DNA from: Albidovulum sp.
GTDB taxonomy: Bacteria; Pseudomonadota; Alphaproteobacteria; Rhodobacterales; Rhodobacteraceae
Direction: 5' to 3'
DNA length: 36,372 bases
NCBI GenBank assembly: GCA_026989275.1
Contig: JALSJQ010000050.1
Span: forward strand, 1-36,372
Under the pieces are notes generated by a model. That model was given only the letters and a program-made list of their open reading frames with translations, ran no database searches and had not been told where the DNA came from. Made by a program: the position numbers and the translations under genes. This document shows positions 1 through 7,718 of this stretch, piece after piece; the stretch's first letter is position 1; each line of letters opens with the position of its first letter.

Positions 1-157
1 TCGTTGGCGCTCTCGATCCATGAAGGCGTCGGCTGCATCGGCAAGGGTCCTGCGGGCGGAAAGCTCCGAGTGGCGAAGGTTCGGCTGGCCCGCTCTTATC
101 ATTGCGATTGCAATGAAGTCAAGGCGGCCGGCCGACCTCGGGCGACGGACGGCGGTT
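1..157. other. left-edge stretch with no gene recognised
   Basis: No convincing coding sequence is visible on either strand between the window edge and the stop codon of map. Positions 101–114 form a small inverted repeat (ATTGC-GATT-GCAAT). An ATG reading leftward at 21–19 opens a frame to the window edge, but only seven codons are visible and it has no clear ribosome binding site, so I make no gene call. Confidence 0.4.
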
Positions 158-1030
158 TCAACGCTCGAGGGAGAAGAAGCGGCCGGCGGGTGATTCGGTG
201 AAGATCTCGACACCGTCGGCAGTCACGCCCACCGTGTGCTCGAACTGGGCCGAGAGCGACCGGTCACGGGTGACGGCGGTCCAGTCGTCGGAGAGGATCT
301 TCGTGTCGGGACGGCCGAGATTGACCATGGGTTCGATGGTGAAGAACATGCCTTCCTCGAGCACCGGTCCCGTCCCCGGCCGGCCATAGTGCAGCACGTT
401 GGGCGGCGCATGGAACACCCGCCCGATACCGTGGCCGCAGAAATCCCGCACCACGGACATGCGCTGCCGCTCGACATGCTCCTGGATCGCCGCGCCGATG
501 TCGCCGAAGGTGTTGCCCGGGCGCACCTGTTCGATGCCGATCATCAGCGCATCATGGGTGACGCGGATCAGCTTCTCGGCCTGCCGCGAAAGCTTCCCGG
601 CCACATACATGCGGCTGCTGTCGCCATACCAGCCGTCCAGGATCACCGTCACGTCGATGTTGAGGATGTCCCCGTCCTTGAGCTCGTCGCTCCCGCGGCG
701 TTTCTCGAGGCTCTTCGAGACCGTCTCGCCCCGCCCCATCGGAATGTCGGCGCCGGGGATGCCGTGACAGACGACGTGATTGACCGAAATGCAGCAGGAT
801 TTCGGATAACCCCTGTAGCCGAGCGTTGCCGGGACGGCGCCATGGGCCGTGATGAAATCGTGGATGATCCGGTCGAGTTCGCCGGTGGTGACGCCGGGAT
901 GCACATGCTCTCCGATCATGTCGAGGGTTTCGGCCGCCAGCCGGCCGGCGCGCCGCATGCCTTCGAAATCCTCGGGGGCATGCAGGGTGATGCCGTCGGC
1001 ATTCACATGTCTGAGCTCGGTTTCGTCCAT
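158..1030 (-). CDS. map: type I methionine aminopeptidase
   Basis: Removes the initiator methionine from nascent cytosolic proteins; a two-metal hydrolase. The 290-residue product carries the metal-ligand set of the family: Asp in NIDVT and in YGDSSRM, His in CGHGIG, Glu in TIEPM and Glu in QFEHTV, plus the conserved CHGIPG segment. It lacks the N-terminal zinc-finger extension of eukaryotic type I enzymes. One oddity is a basic insert of about 12–15 residues (around residues 97–112, containing SKSLEKRRG) between HGIPG and LKDGD, where bacterial relatives usually run almost directly from one motif to the other. It lies 56 bp downstream of sfsA on the same strand and is probably cotranscribed with it. 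The family assignment is very secure. Confidence 0.97.
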   Translation of the reverse strand: MDETELRHVNADGITLHAPEDFEGMRRAGRLAAETLDMIGEHVHPGVTTGELDRIIHDFITAHGAVPATLGYRGYPKSCCISVNHVVCHGIPGADIPMGRGETVSKSLEKRRGSDELKDGDILNIDVTVILDGWYGDSSRMYVAGKLSRQAEKLIRVTHDALMIGIEQVRPGNTFGDIGAAIQEHVERQRMSVVRDFCGHGIGRVFHAPPNVLHYGRPGTGPVLEEGMFFTIEPMVNLGRPDTKILSDDWTAVTRDRSLSAQFEHTVGVTADGVEIFTESPAGRFFSLER

Positions 1031-1086
1031 GGCGGGCTCCTCGCTGACCGGGTGCCGGGGCGGCCGGCCCTTGTTACTTAATCCCT

Positions 1087-1815
1087 CTACGGGTTCTCTG
1101 CCAGTGCCGGCGGCAGGATCGGCAGCGGATCGGCGGTTTCGATCTCCTCTGGGGTGATCGTGGTGCCGACGGCATGAAACCGCACCCCCGCCGCTTCCGC
1201 GGCCTCATGGGCGGCGGCATAGGCCGGGTCGATGTCTCCGGCGATGCGGAAGGCTTCGGCGTCGGTGCGCTGAACGACATACAGCACCGCCGCCCCATCG
1301 CCCTGCCGTGCCTTTTCCGCCAGTTCGGCCAAATGGCGCGCACCGCGCTTCGTGACCGTGTCGGGAAATTCCGCGATGCCGGGCTTGCGAACGAGATGGG
1401 CGTTCTTCACCTCGAGCCAGAGCCTGCGCCCCGCCTCATCCGTCAGAAGGAAATCGACCCGGCTCGACGTGCCGTAACGCACCTCGCGACGGATGGTGCG
1501 ACAGTGGCGGAAAGGGGCGAGACGGCCCGCCTCGAGCGCTTCGGCGACAAGATGGTTGGCAAATCCCGAATCGATGCCGGCAAGATGCCCCCCGGGCAGT
1601 TCGGCGAGCTTCCAGCTCCATTCGAGCCTGCGCCCGCCACCGGCGACATGCTGCACCCAGATGCGCGTGCCGGGCTCCGCAAGCCCCGTCATCCGCCCCG
1701 GATTGGGGCAGTGGGCCGTGATCGTGCGGCCGTCTTTCTCGAGAGTCGCATCGGCGAGGAATCGCTTGTAGCGCCGGAGGAGACGCGCCGGGGCGAGAGG
1801 TGTTGGAAAGCGCAT
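1087..1815 (-). CDS. sfsA: SfsA family protein (sugar fermentation stimulation protein homologue)
   Basis: Belongs to the SfsA family, named for an E. coli protein that stimulates maltose metabolism genes when overexpressed. Its biochemical role is unsettled; a nuclease-like fold with nucleic-acid binding is the usual description. The chosen ATG at 1815 gives 242 residues, matching the family's usual length of about 230–240, and begins MRFPTPLAPARLLRRYKRFL. It shows the family's HCPNPGRM segment near residue 33 and the DFLLTDEAGRRLWLEVKN segment in the middle. The frame stays open 34 codons further upstream, but that extension would overlap the divergent gene and has no family match. It runs in the same direction as map, 56 bp upstream of it, and is divergent from the next gene across about 59 bp. 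Confidence 0.93.
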   Translation of the reverse strand: MRFPTPLAPARLLRRYKRFLADATLEKDGRTITAHCPNPGRMTGLAEPGTRIWVQHVAGGGRRLEWSWKLAELPGGHLAGIDSGFANHLVAEALEAGRLAPFRHCRTIRREVRYGTSSRVDFLLTDEAGRRLWLEVKNAHLVRKPGIAEFPDTVTKRGARHLAELAEKARQGDGAAVLYVVQRTDAEAFRIAGDIDPAYAAAHEAAEAAGVRFHAVGTTITPEEIETADPLPILPPALAENP

Positions 1816-1874
1816 GATCCGGGGCCTATAGATGGAAGCGGCCCTTCGGGCAAGGCAGCAGGCAGGAGATGTGC

Positions 1875-2678
1875 ATGGCCCGTTCCCCGGATCCTTCCCC
1901 GACAGCCGCCGGGGCACCGACCGCGGCGATGATCGTCATCGGCGACGAGCTGCTCTCGGGGCGCACGCGCGATGCCAACACGCCACATCTCGCCCAGGCG
2001 CTGGAGAAGGTCGGCATCCGGCTGCGCGAGGTGCGAATCGTGCCCGACGAGGAGGATGCGATCGTCGAGGCGGTGCGGGCGCTTGCCGCCCGGCACGACC
2101 ATGTCTTCACCTCGGGCGGCATCGGCCCGACCCATGACGACATCACCGCCGACGCCGTGGCCCGGGCCTTCGGCCGCCCCGTCGGCATCCACCCCGAGGC
2201 GCATGCGCGGCTCGTGACCTTCTACGAGGCGCGCGGCATCGGGATGAACGCGGCGCGGCTGCGCATGGCCCGCATCCCCGAAGGGGCGCGGCTGATCGAC
2301 AATCCGGTGTCGGCCGCGCCGGGTTTCTCCGTCGAGAACGTCCACGTGATGGCCGGAGTGCCGAGCATCTTCCGCGAGATGCTGGCCGGTCTTCTGCCGC
2401 GGCTTGCGGGCGGCGTACCGCTTCTCGTGCGCGCTTTCCTCCTGCGCCGCCCCGAAGGGGAGATCGCGGCATTGCTCGGCGAGATCGCGGCGGCGCATCC
2501 CGATGTCGCGATCGGCTCCTATCCCTCCTTTCGTGCCGACGGCCATGAAACCCGCATCGTGCTCAGAAGTGCCGATCCGGTTGCCATCGAGGCTGCACGC
2601 GCGGCCCTGACGGCCGCCTTCCCGGATCTCGTGACCGACGAGAACGGGACCGGCGGGGACGGGGCCGGCGATGCCTGA
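1875..2678 (+). CDS. molybdopterin-binding domain protein (CinA N-terminal-like)
   Basis: A 267-residue MoaB/Mog-like domain protein of the CinA N-terminal class (competence/damage-inducible protein A, COG1058). The signatures are IGDELLSGRTRDAN near residues 22–35 and TSGGIGPTHDD near residues 79–89, the ligand-binding loops of the molybdopterin-binding fold. The C-terminal nicotinamide-nucleotide amidohydrolase domain of full-length CinA is absent, so pyrazine-type amidase activity should not be inferred. Relatives have been described as ADP-ribose pyrophosphatase-like, but the substrate here is unknown. I chose ATG 1875 over ATG 1869 because AGGAG at 1864–1868 directly abuts 1869 but sits six bases before 1875. 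The next gene overlaps its end by 8 bp, so the two are translationally coupled. Confidence 0.88.
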   Translation: MARSPDPSPTAAGAPTAAMIVIGDELLSGRTRDANTPHLAQALEKVGIRLREVRIVPDEEDAIVEAVRALAARHDHVFTSGGIGPTHDDITADAVARAFGRPVGIHPEAHARLVTFYEARGIGMNAARLRMARIPEGARLIDNPVSAAPGFSVENVHVMAGVPSIFREMLAGLLPRLAGGVPLLVRAFLLRRPEGEIAALLGEIAAAHPDVAIGSYPSFRADGHETRIVLRSADPVAIEAARAALTAAFPDLVTDENGTGGDGAGDA

Positions 2679-3522
2679 TTCGGCCGACACGCCCCCCCTG
2701 CCGGAACCCGGAGCCCTTTTCGCGGCGCTTCACGCCACCTGGCCTGCGGCCGAAGAACGGCGGTTCGGCCCCTTCGTGCTCCGCCGCGGGGCCGGTGGCG
2801 GGCGGCGCGTCTCGAGCGCGACACTCTCCACCCCGCCGCCCGAACACCTCCCGGCCGAGACCATCACGGAAGCCGAAAGCGCGATGCGGGAATGGGGGCA
2901 GGCCCCGGGTTTCATGATCCGCCGGCTTGCCGACCCCGAGGGCGACGCGGCCGAACAGACCCTCGCCGCCGCTCTTGTGCGCCGGAGCTACACCGAACGC
3001 GACCCGACGGTGATGCTCGCCGCACCTCTCGACACGCTCCTCGCCACACCCCGCAACAAACCCGGCGAAACCCTCGTCAACGAAGGAGCGCCGCTGCGGC
3101 TGCAGGAAGAGATCTGGGCCGAGGGCGGCATCGGCCCGGCGCGGCTCGGGGTGATGGGGCGGGTGCGCGGCCCGCGGGCCTTCCTGCTTTCCCGCAAGGG
3201 GCAGCGGCCGGGCGGGGTCGGTTTCGTGGCCGTGGCAGGGGACATCGGCTTCCTCCATGCCCTGTTCGTTCCCGCCGATCTGCGCGGCCGGGGCCACGGG
3301 CGGCGCCTTCTCGGCGCGGCCGCGGCCTTCGCCGGGCGCCACGGCGCCCGCCACCTCGCCGTGGTGACTACCGGCGGGAATCTGCCGGCCCGGCAACTGT
3401 TTGTTAACGCGGGGATGACATTCTGCGGGGGATACACATATCTTGTCCTCGAAGAAACAGGCACGAGCATATCCTCCGCGCATGGACATGAAGGTCGAAA
3501 ATCCTCCCGTCACCGCCCTTGA
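2671..3522 (+). CDS. GNAT family N-acetyltransferase
   Basis: A 283-residue protein whose C-terminal half is a GNAT acetyltransferase fold. The acetyl-CoA pyrophosphate-binding segment is around residues 197–215 (FVPADLRGRGHGRRLL, i.e. the R/QxxGxG/A motif), preceded by the β4 strand GDIGFLHALF and followed by VTTGGNLPARQLFVNAGM, a typical β5–α4 region. The first 130 residues are less conserved and may form a second, degenerate GNAT-like half. The acceptor substrate cannot be read from the sequence. Its ATG overlaps the end of the upstream gene by 8 bp, and its 3' end overlaps the next gene by about 40 bp. This dense packing implies one transcript for the four genes from 1875 to 5106. Confidence 0.85.
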   Translation: MPDSADTPPLPEPGALFAALHATWPAAEERRFGPFVLRRGAGGGRRVSSATLSTPPPEHLPAETITEAESAMREWGQAPGFMIRRLADPEGDAAEQTLAAALVRRSYTERDPTVMLAAPLDTLLATPRNKPGETLVNEGAPLRLQEEIWAEGGIGPARLGVMGRVRGPRAFLLSRKGQRPGGVGFVAVAGDIGFLHALFVPADLRGRGHGRRLLGAAAAFAGRHGARHLAVVTTGGNLPARQLFVNAGMTFCGGYTYLVLEETGTSISSAHGHEGRKSSRHRP

Positions 3523-4063
3523 TCTGCCGGCGGTGGACCCTCTCCCCGAGAGGACGGCGGCCTATTTCGCCCTGTGCGAAGAAAAGCTCGGCCTCGTTCC
3601 GAACGTGCTTAGGGCGCATGCCTTCGCGCCGGCCAAGCTCGAGGCCTTCACCGCCATGTACAACGAGCTGATGCTGGCCGAATCGGGCCTCTCGAAGCTC
3701 GAGCGCGAGATGATCGCGGTGGTCGTTTCCTCGATCAACCGCTGTTTCTACTGCCTCACCGCCCACGGCGCCGCGGTGCGCCAGCTTTCGGGCGACCCGG
3801 TTCTGGGGGAGATGCTGGTGATGAACTGGCGCGTCGCCCCGCTCGACGAGCGGCAAAGGGCGATGCTGGCCTTCGCCGAAAGGCTCACCCGCGAACCCCA
3901 TGCGATCGGAGAGGCCGATCGTGCGGCGCTGCGTGAGGCCGGCTTTTCCGACCGGGACATCTGGGACATCGCTTCCGTCGTCGCCTTCTTCAACATGTCG
4001 AACCGGCTGGCTTCGGCCACGGACATGCGCCCCAACCCCGAATATCACGCGATGGCACGATGA
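3482..4063 (+). CDS. peroxidase-related / carboxymuconolactone decarboxylase (AhpD-like) family protein
   Basis: A 193-residue all-alpha protein of the AhpD/CMD superfamily, in the group usually labelled 'uncharacterised peroxidase-related enzyme'. The redox motif C88-F-Y-C91 followed by H95 (SINRCFYCLTAHGAAVR) is intact, so a thiol-based peroxidase or disulfide-relay activity is plausible. The FNMSNRLAS segment near the C terminus is also typical of the group. The ATG at 3482 lies within the tail of the preceding acetyltransferase gene. A TTG at 3443 is in frame upstream, but the leader it would add is not family-like. No strong ribosome binding site is seen, consistent with translational coupling. 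The gene's stop overlaps the start of the OmpA-like gene (ATGATGA at 4060). Confidence 0.9.
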   Translation: MDMKVENPPVTALDLPAVDPLPERTAAYFALCEEKLGLVPNVLRAHAFAPAKLEAFTAMYNELMLAESGLSKLEREMIAVVVSSINRCFYCLTAHGAAVRQLSGDPVLGEMLVMNWRVAPLDERQRAMLAFAERLTREPHAIGEADRAALREAGFSDRDIWDIASVVAFFNMSNRLASATDMRPNPEYHAMAR

Positions 4064-5106
4064 TGATTCGCTCGACGATCGCCCTGGCGCTGACCGTTCT
4101 GCTCCTGCCGGGAGCGGGGGCGGCCATGCCGTGGGCAGGGACGGGCGATGCGGGCCTGCAGCCGGTGGCGGCAACACGAATCGTCCATTCGCTGCCGGGG
4201 CTGGAGAGAACGAAGGAGAGGCTCTCCGTCCTGCAGAGGGCGCGGCGCATCGCACTGCCGATCGGCCCGTGGACCGGCGACGGCCGCAACACCATCGAAC
4301 GGATGGGAGATCTGCGCCGCAGCGTCTATCGCGTCGAGGGGCTGACGGAGGGGGCGGCTCCGCTTGCGGCCGCACTCGAGAAGGCTCTGCGGCTGGCCGG
4401 GTATGAACTCATCTACAGCTGCGAAAGCCGCGAATGCGGAGGGTTCGATTTCCGCTTCTCCCTCGACGTGGCCCCGCCTCCGGCGATGCATGTCGATCTT
4501 GGCGATTATCACTACCTCCTGGCTTCGCGGACAGGGGAGAAGGGCCCCGTCCATGTGATGGCGCTCGTCTCCCGCAGCGGCTCGACCGGTTTCATCCAGA
4601 TCGACGAGGTGCTCCCGACCTCCGCCGGAGAAGGCGACGGGGCCGTGGTGCTCTCGACGAAGAGCGAGGCCACGGCGCCGATCGCGGATGCGCTTGCCGA
4701 GGGAACGGACGGGCAGGGAGCGAACGGGGCAACCGATCTGGGGGAGCTTCTTCTTTCCCGCGGCGCTGCCGTTCTGGAAGGGTTGCGGTTCGCCAGAGGG
4801 TCGGCCCGGCTCGAGGGTGAGGCCGCAAGGCGGTCCCTTTCCGCTCTCGCCGCCTTCCTCGAGGCCAATCCCGATCACCGGGTGATGCTGGTCGGCCATA
4901 CCGACGCCACCGGCTCGCTCGCGGGCAACCTGGCGCTTTCGCGCAAGCGGGCCGAGAGCGTGCGGCGCAAGCTCATCGAGGATTACGGCATCTCGCCGGC
5001 CGTCGTCTCCGCCGAAGGCGCCGGGTTCCTCGCACCGCGTGCCCCGAACACCAGCGAGAAAGGGCGCTCCCTCAACCGCCGGGTCGAGGCCATCCTTCTG
5101 AACTGA
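4060..5106 (+). CDS. OmpA family envelope protein with DUF4892-like N-terminal domain
   Basis: A 348-residue exported protein. Residues 1–22 form a signal peptide (hydrophobic core ALALTVLLLPGAG, probable AAA/M-type cleavage near residue 22). Residues about 70–205 contain an LIYSCESRECGGFDFRF segment and other features resembling the DUF4892 domain found in front of OmpA domains. Residues about 235–348 are an OmpA C-terminal peptidoglycan-binding domain, with GHTD at 279–282, the LSRKRAESVRR helix and NRR at 339–341. The two cysteines of SCESREC may form a periplasmic disulfide. I infer a periplasmic or outer-membrane anchor to peptidoglycan. No beta-barrel is present, so it is not a classical OmpA porin. 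It is the last gene of the overlapping four-gene cluster and starts four bases before the upstream stop. Confidence 0.88.
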   Translation: MMIRSTIALALTVLLLPGAGAAMPWAGTGDAGLQPVAATRIVHSLPGLERTKERLSVLQRARRIALPIGPWTGDGRNTIERMGDLRRSVYRVEGLTEGAAPLAAALEKALRLAGYELIYSCESRECGGFDFRFSLDVAPPPAMHVDLGDYHYLLASRTGEKGPVHVMALVSRSGSTGFIQIDEVLPTSAGEGDGAVVLSTKSEATAPIADALAEGTDGQGANGATDLGELLLSRGAAVLEGLRFARGSARLEGEAARRSLSALAAFLEANPDHRVMLVGHTDATGSLAGNLALSRKRAESVRRKLIEDYGISPAVVSAEGAGFLAPRAPNTSEKGRSLNRRVEAILLN

Positions 5107-5877
5107 TCGTGAGCGCCCGACGGCTTTCCGCCGACCATCCGGTGTCGAACCGGATTGCCTGGCAACACCCCTGTCAAGGGAATCGGACGCCGACGCCGAA
5201 ATGTCGGGTGGCCGCTCCGGGGCGGAGATGCCCTCTCGGGCTCATCCGGGGTGGATCATGCTGGGCAGGGATGCCAGCGAACTGCGGTGCGGGCATGAAG
5301 ACGGGCGGCCGGGCCGCTGCGGAGAAAGGCACACGGAGCGATGGGCACTGGTCTTGGCGTGGACGCACCCAATACGAATCGGGTCGTCACGGAAGAGGGC
5401 AACCGTGTCGTCGAGCTTCCGGAGGTGGGTCCATCAATCTCGCGCCCATTTTCAACCGGATTTGCGATTCGCAAAGAGCACCTCCCATGCCGGCACCATC
5501 GCGGCTTTCCGCCGCGGGCCGGGAAAGATCCGCGGGGTTCCGAGGGGTTCCGAAACTCCGATGCGGGCTCGGGGATCCCCGACCGGGCACCCGGGCACGC
5601 CAACTCTTCCGTCGCACGGCTCCTCGCGAAGGGCCGGCGCGGCGGTAGCGGCGGGAGGTGGCAAGGAAGCATCGGGCGGCCGCCCTTGTCTCCGCGGGGC
5701 GGCGCCTGCCGCCCTTGCGCCGGCATGCCGGCATGCCCGCCGCGACCGGCGATACCGCTTTCGAAACGCCCGCACCTGCCGGGCCGGGGATGCCTCGTCC
5801 GGGCCGAATGGCGGGGTCGGCAGGGTGCCGGAGGATGCAGGGGAAAGGCGGAAGATCCGGCGAGGCGCCACCACGCT
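5107..5877. other. 771-bp gap without a recognised gene; repeats and palindromes
   Basis: Between the OmpA-like gene and the LysR regulator, which point towards each other. Several open frames cross the stretch on both strands, but none resembles a known protein or has a good ribosome binding site; long open frames by chance are expected at this G+C. Visible structure: a perfect tandem 10-bp duplication GGGGTTCCGA at 5534–5553, a 14-bp palindrome TCGGGGATCCCCGA at 5569–5582, a 14-bp palindrome GCCGGCATGCCGGC at 5719–5732, and an inverted repeat TTTGCG-ATT-CGCAAA near 5460–5475. No U-tract terminator was found for either flanking gene. Confidence 0.6.
5534..5553. repeat. tandem 10-bp direct repeat
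   Basis: Two perfect head-to-tail copies of GGGGTTCCGA within the non-coding gap upstream of the 3' end of the LysR gene. Its function is unknown; it could be simple slippage or a binding site. Confidence 0.8.
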
Positions 5878-6783
5878 TCACCAGTCGTCGGGCCCCTTGC
5901 CCTTGAAGGCCTCGACGAAGTGGTCGATGAAGGCGCGGAGCTTCGGCTGCATGAACCGGCCGGGCGGATAGACCGCGTGAATGCCGCAGTTCTCGACCGG
6001 CAGGCCCTCGATCGCCTCCTCGAGTTCGCCCGAGCGAAGCGCAGGCGCACAGAGGTAGCTCGGCAGGTAGGCGATGCCGAGTCCGGCCTTCGCCGCATCG
6101 AGAAGCGCCCGGCCGTCGTTGATGGTGAGCCAGCCCGTCGCCCGGATCTGCCGCTTCTCGCCCGAAGGCGCGGTGAGCTTCCAGACATTGCCATTCGCCT
6201 GGGCGGTGTAGTGAAGGAGCTTGTGCTGGACGAGATCGTCGATCCGCCGCGGCTTGCCGAACTTGCGGAAATAGTCGCGCGAGCCGACCAGGCGCATGGT
6301 GGTCTCGGCGATCTTGCGCACCCGCAGGGAGCTGTCCTCGAGATCGCCCACGCGGATCGCGACATCGAAGCCTTCCGAGATCAGCTCGACATAACGATCC
6401 GTCAGCACGAGGTTGGCGGTGATATCGGGATACTTCCTGAGAAAGGAGGCCATTTCCCGCGCCATGTGCATCACCCCGAAATCGGAGACGACCGCGACGC
6501 GCAGCAGCCCCGTCGGCGCCGATTGCAGCGCCGACACGATGGCATCGGCCTCCCCGGCCTCGTTCAGCACCTTCCGCGCCCGGTCGTAATACGCCAGGCC
6601 GATCTCCGTCGGGCTGACACGCCGGGTGGTGCGGTTGAGAAGCCGCGCCCCGAGCCGGGCCTCGAGCGAAGCCACGTGTTTCGAGACGGCCGACTTCGAG
6701 ATGCCAAGCTTCTTCGCCGCATCGGTGAAGCCGCCGAGATCGACGACCGTCGCGAATGCCTCCATTTCCGCAAGGCGATCCAT
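5878..6783 (-). CDS. LysR family transcriptional regulator
   Basis: A 301-residue LysR-type regulator. Residues 1–60 are the winged helix-turn-helix (MEAFATVVDLGGFTDAAKKLGISKSAVSKHVASLE), with the usual LLNRTTRRVSPTEIG continuation. Residues about 90–295 form the effector-binding domain (LRVAVVSDFGVMHM, FDVAIRVGDLEDSSL, GLGIAYLPSYL). It belongs to the DsdC/AaeR-type branch common in Proteobacteria; the effector and targets cannot be deduced. ATG 6783 is chosen because it gives the canonical LysR start and is preceded by a GGGAGTG ribosome binding site. The open frame upstream to about 6966 is not family-like. It diverges from the rimP operon, and no obvious catabolic or biosynthetic target gene sits next to it. 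Confidence 0.93.
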   Translation of the reverse strand: MDRLAEMEAFATVVDLGGFTDAAKKLGISKSAVSKHVASLEARLGARLLNRTTRRVSPTEIGLAYYDRARKVLNEAGEADAIVSALQSAPTGLLRVAVVSDFGVMHMAREMASFLRKYPDITANLVLTDRYVELISEGFDVAIRVGDLEDSSLRVRKIAETTMRLVGSRDYFRKFGKPRRIDDLVQHKLLHYTAQANGNVWKLTAPSGEKRQIRATGWLTINDGRALLDAAKAGLGIAYLPSYLCAPALRSGELEEAIEGLPVENCGIHAVYPPGRFMQPKLRAFIDHFVEAFKGKGPDDW

Positions 6784-6949
6784 ACTGATGACACTCCCTA
6801 CTTCACGAACACCCCCTGTCAGCTTTCCAGATGCCATCCAATTCGGGCAACACCATGCACGAGCCGCGGCAAGCTTGGGGAGATTTCCTCCCGTTTGCGG
6901 CAAATGCCGCAGTTCCTTCACGCTTTTCGGCGCCGCCGCCGCGCCGCCC

Positions 6950-6978
6950 TTGTCATCCGCCGGCACAGGCGCTATATC
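6950..6978 (+). promoter_or_regulatory. sigma-70-type promoter ahead of the rimP leader
   Basis: TTGTCA (6950–6955), a 17-base spacer, then TATATC (6973–6978). Five of six bases match the -35 consensus, with a good -10. The expected start is near 6985. It would drive the leader hairpins and the rimP–nusA–ylxR–infB operon. Inferred from sequence only. Confidence 0.55.
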
Positions 6979-6984
6979 GCAGGC

Positions 6985-7049
6985 AACAACGGCGGCTCGA
7001 GCCTTCGAGCCCCACCGGAAATTCGAGCGGGCCGTTGGCCCGCTTTTTT
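6985..7049 (+). ncRNA. candidate leader RNA or small RNA upstream of rimP
   Basis: The span runs from the predicted start of transcription to the end of a perfect terminator. It folds into a first hairpin with a 7-bp stem (GGCTCGA at 6994–7000, TCGAGCC at 7005–7011) and then a terminator hairpin at 7026–7049. Three TCGAG motifs (6998, 7005, 7023) allow alternative pairings, the third touching the base of the terminator stem, as in an attenuator. Because the rimP ribosome binding site begins only six bases after the T-run, it could be a rimP-operon attenuator or a separate RNA of about 65 nt. Leaders upstream of rimP/nusA operons are known in other Proteobacteria, but I cannot match this one to a family. 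Confidence 0.45.
7026..7049 (+). terminator. rho-independent terminator or attenuator just before rimP
   Basis: Perfect 8-bp stem AGCGGGCC / GGCCCGCT with a 3-base loop (GTT), followed by a T-run ending at 7049. It lies between the promoter at 6950–6978 and the rimP ribosome binding site GGAGG at 7055–7059. There is no gene directly upstream on this strand for it to terminate, which favours an attenuator or small-RNA role. Confidence 0.75.
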
Positions 7050-7064
7050 GGTTTGGAGGCGACC

Positions 7065-7718
7065 GTGCCGCACACCGGCGATCGGAACAAGAACGAAGAG
7101 ACGACGCGGCCTGCCCCGGAAAACCCGGCGGCCGGGCGTGATCTCGTCGCCGTCACGCCAATCGAGGAGCGGCTGGCCGGGATCGTCCGCCCCGTCGTCG
7201 AGGGGATGGGATACGAGCTGGTGCGGCTGCGCTTCATGGGGGGCGAAGGCAGAACCCTTCAGGTGATGGTCGATCGGCCCGCGGGCGGGATCGACATCAA
7301 CGAGCTCGCCGAGATCTCCACCGCGCTTTCCGCGGTGCTCGACGTCGAGGATCCGATCGAGAGCGCCTACACTCTCGAGGTTTCCTCGCCCGGTCTCGAC
7401 CGGCCGCTGACCCGGCCGAAGGATTTCACGATCTGGGCCGGTTTCGAAGCCAGGCTCGAAACCCGCGAGCCGATCGAGGGGCGGCGGCGCTTCCGCGGCC
7501 AGCTCCACGGCATGGAGGGAAACGAGGTGCTGATCGAGATTCCCGAAGGCGTGATCGGCCTCGATTTCGACTGGCTGGCCAGCGCCCGGCTGATCGCCAA
7601 TGACGAACTGATCGGGAAGATGATGGCCATGCGCAAGGCAACCCCGGTCGAGAACCTCGACCGGGGCAGCTTCGACGCCATCGAAACCGACGACAACCGC
7701 GAAGAGGACGGAAAATGA
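7065..7718 (+). CDS. rimP: ribosome maturation factor RimP
   Basis: Assists maturation of the 30S ribosomal subunit in the cytosol. The 217-residue product has the RimP N-terminal domain ([25 protein letters not shown]) and the Sm-like C-terminal domain with [18 protein letters not shown], the most conserved family segment. I place the start at GTG 7065 because a strong GGAGG lies at 7055–7059, five bases upstream. The frame is open further upstream but passes through the terminator hairpin. The first ~25 residues (charged, RNKNEE...) are not conserved. The stop overlaps the nusA start (ATGA at 7715). First gene of the rimP–nusA–ylxR–infB operon, a classic arrangement. Confidence 0.95.
   Translation: MPHTGDRNKNEETTRPAPENPAAGRDLVAVTPIEERLAGIVRPVVEGMGYELVRLRFMGGEGRTLQVMVDRPAGGIDINELAEISTALSAVLDVEDPIESAYTLEVSSPGLDRPLTRPKDFTIWAGFEARLETREPIEGRRRFRGQLHGMEGNEVLIEIPEGVIGLDFDWLASARLIANDELIGKMMAMRKATPVENLDRGSFDAIETDDNREEDGK

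Noticed and set aside
101-114. Small inverted repeat ATTGC-GATT-GCAAT as a regulatory site
   Set aside because: Too short and unsupported; the region is at the window edge and no gene start is identifiable.
5341-7266. Long rightward open frame of about 640 codons across the gap and the LysR gene
   Set aside because: It is antisense to an unmistakable LysR gene, has no family resemblance, and such frames are common at this G+C content.
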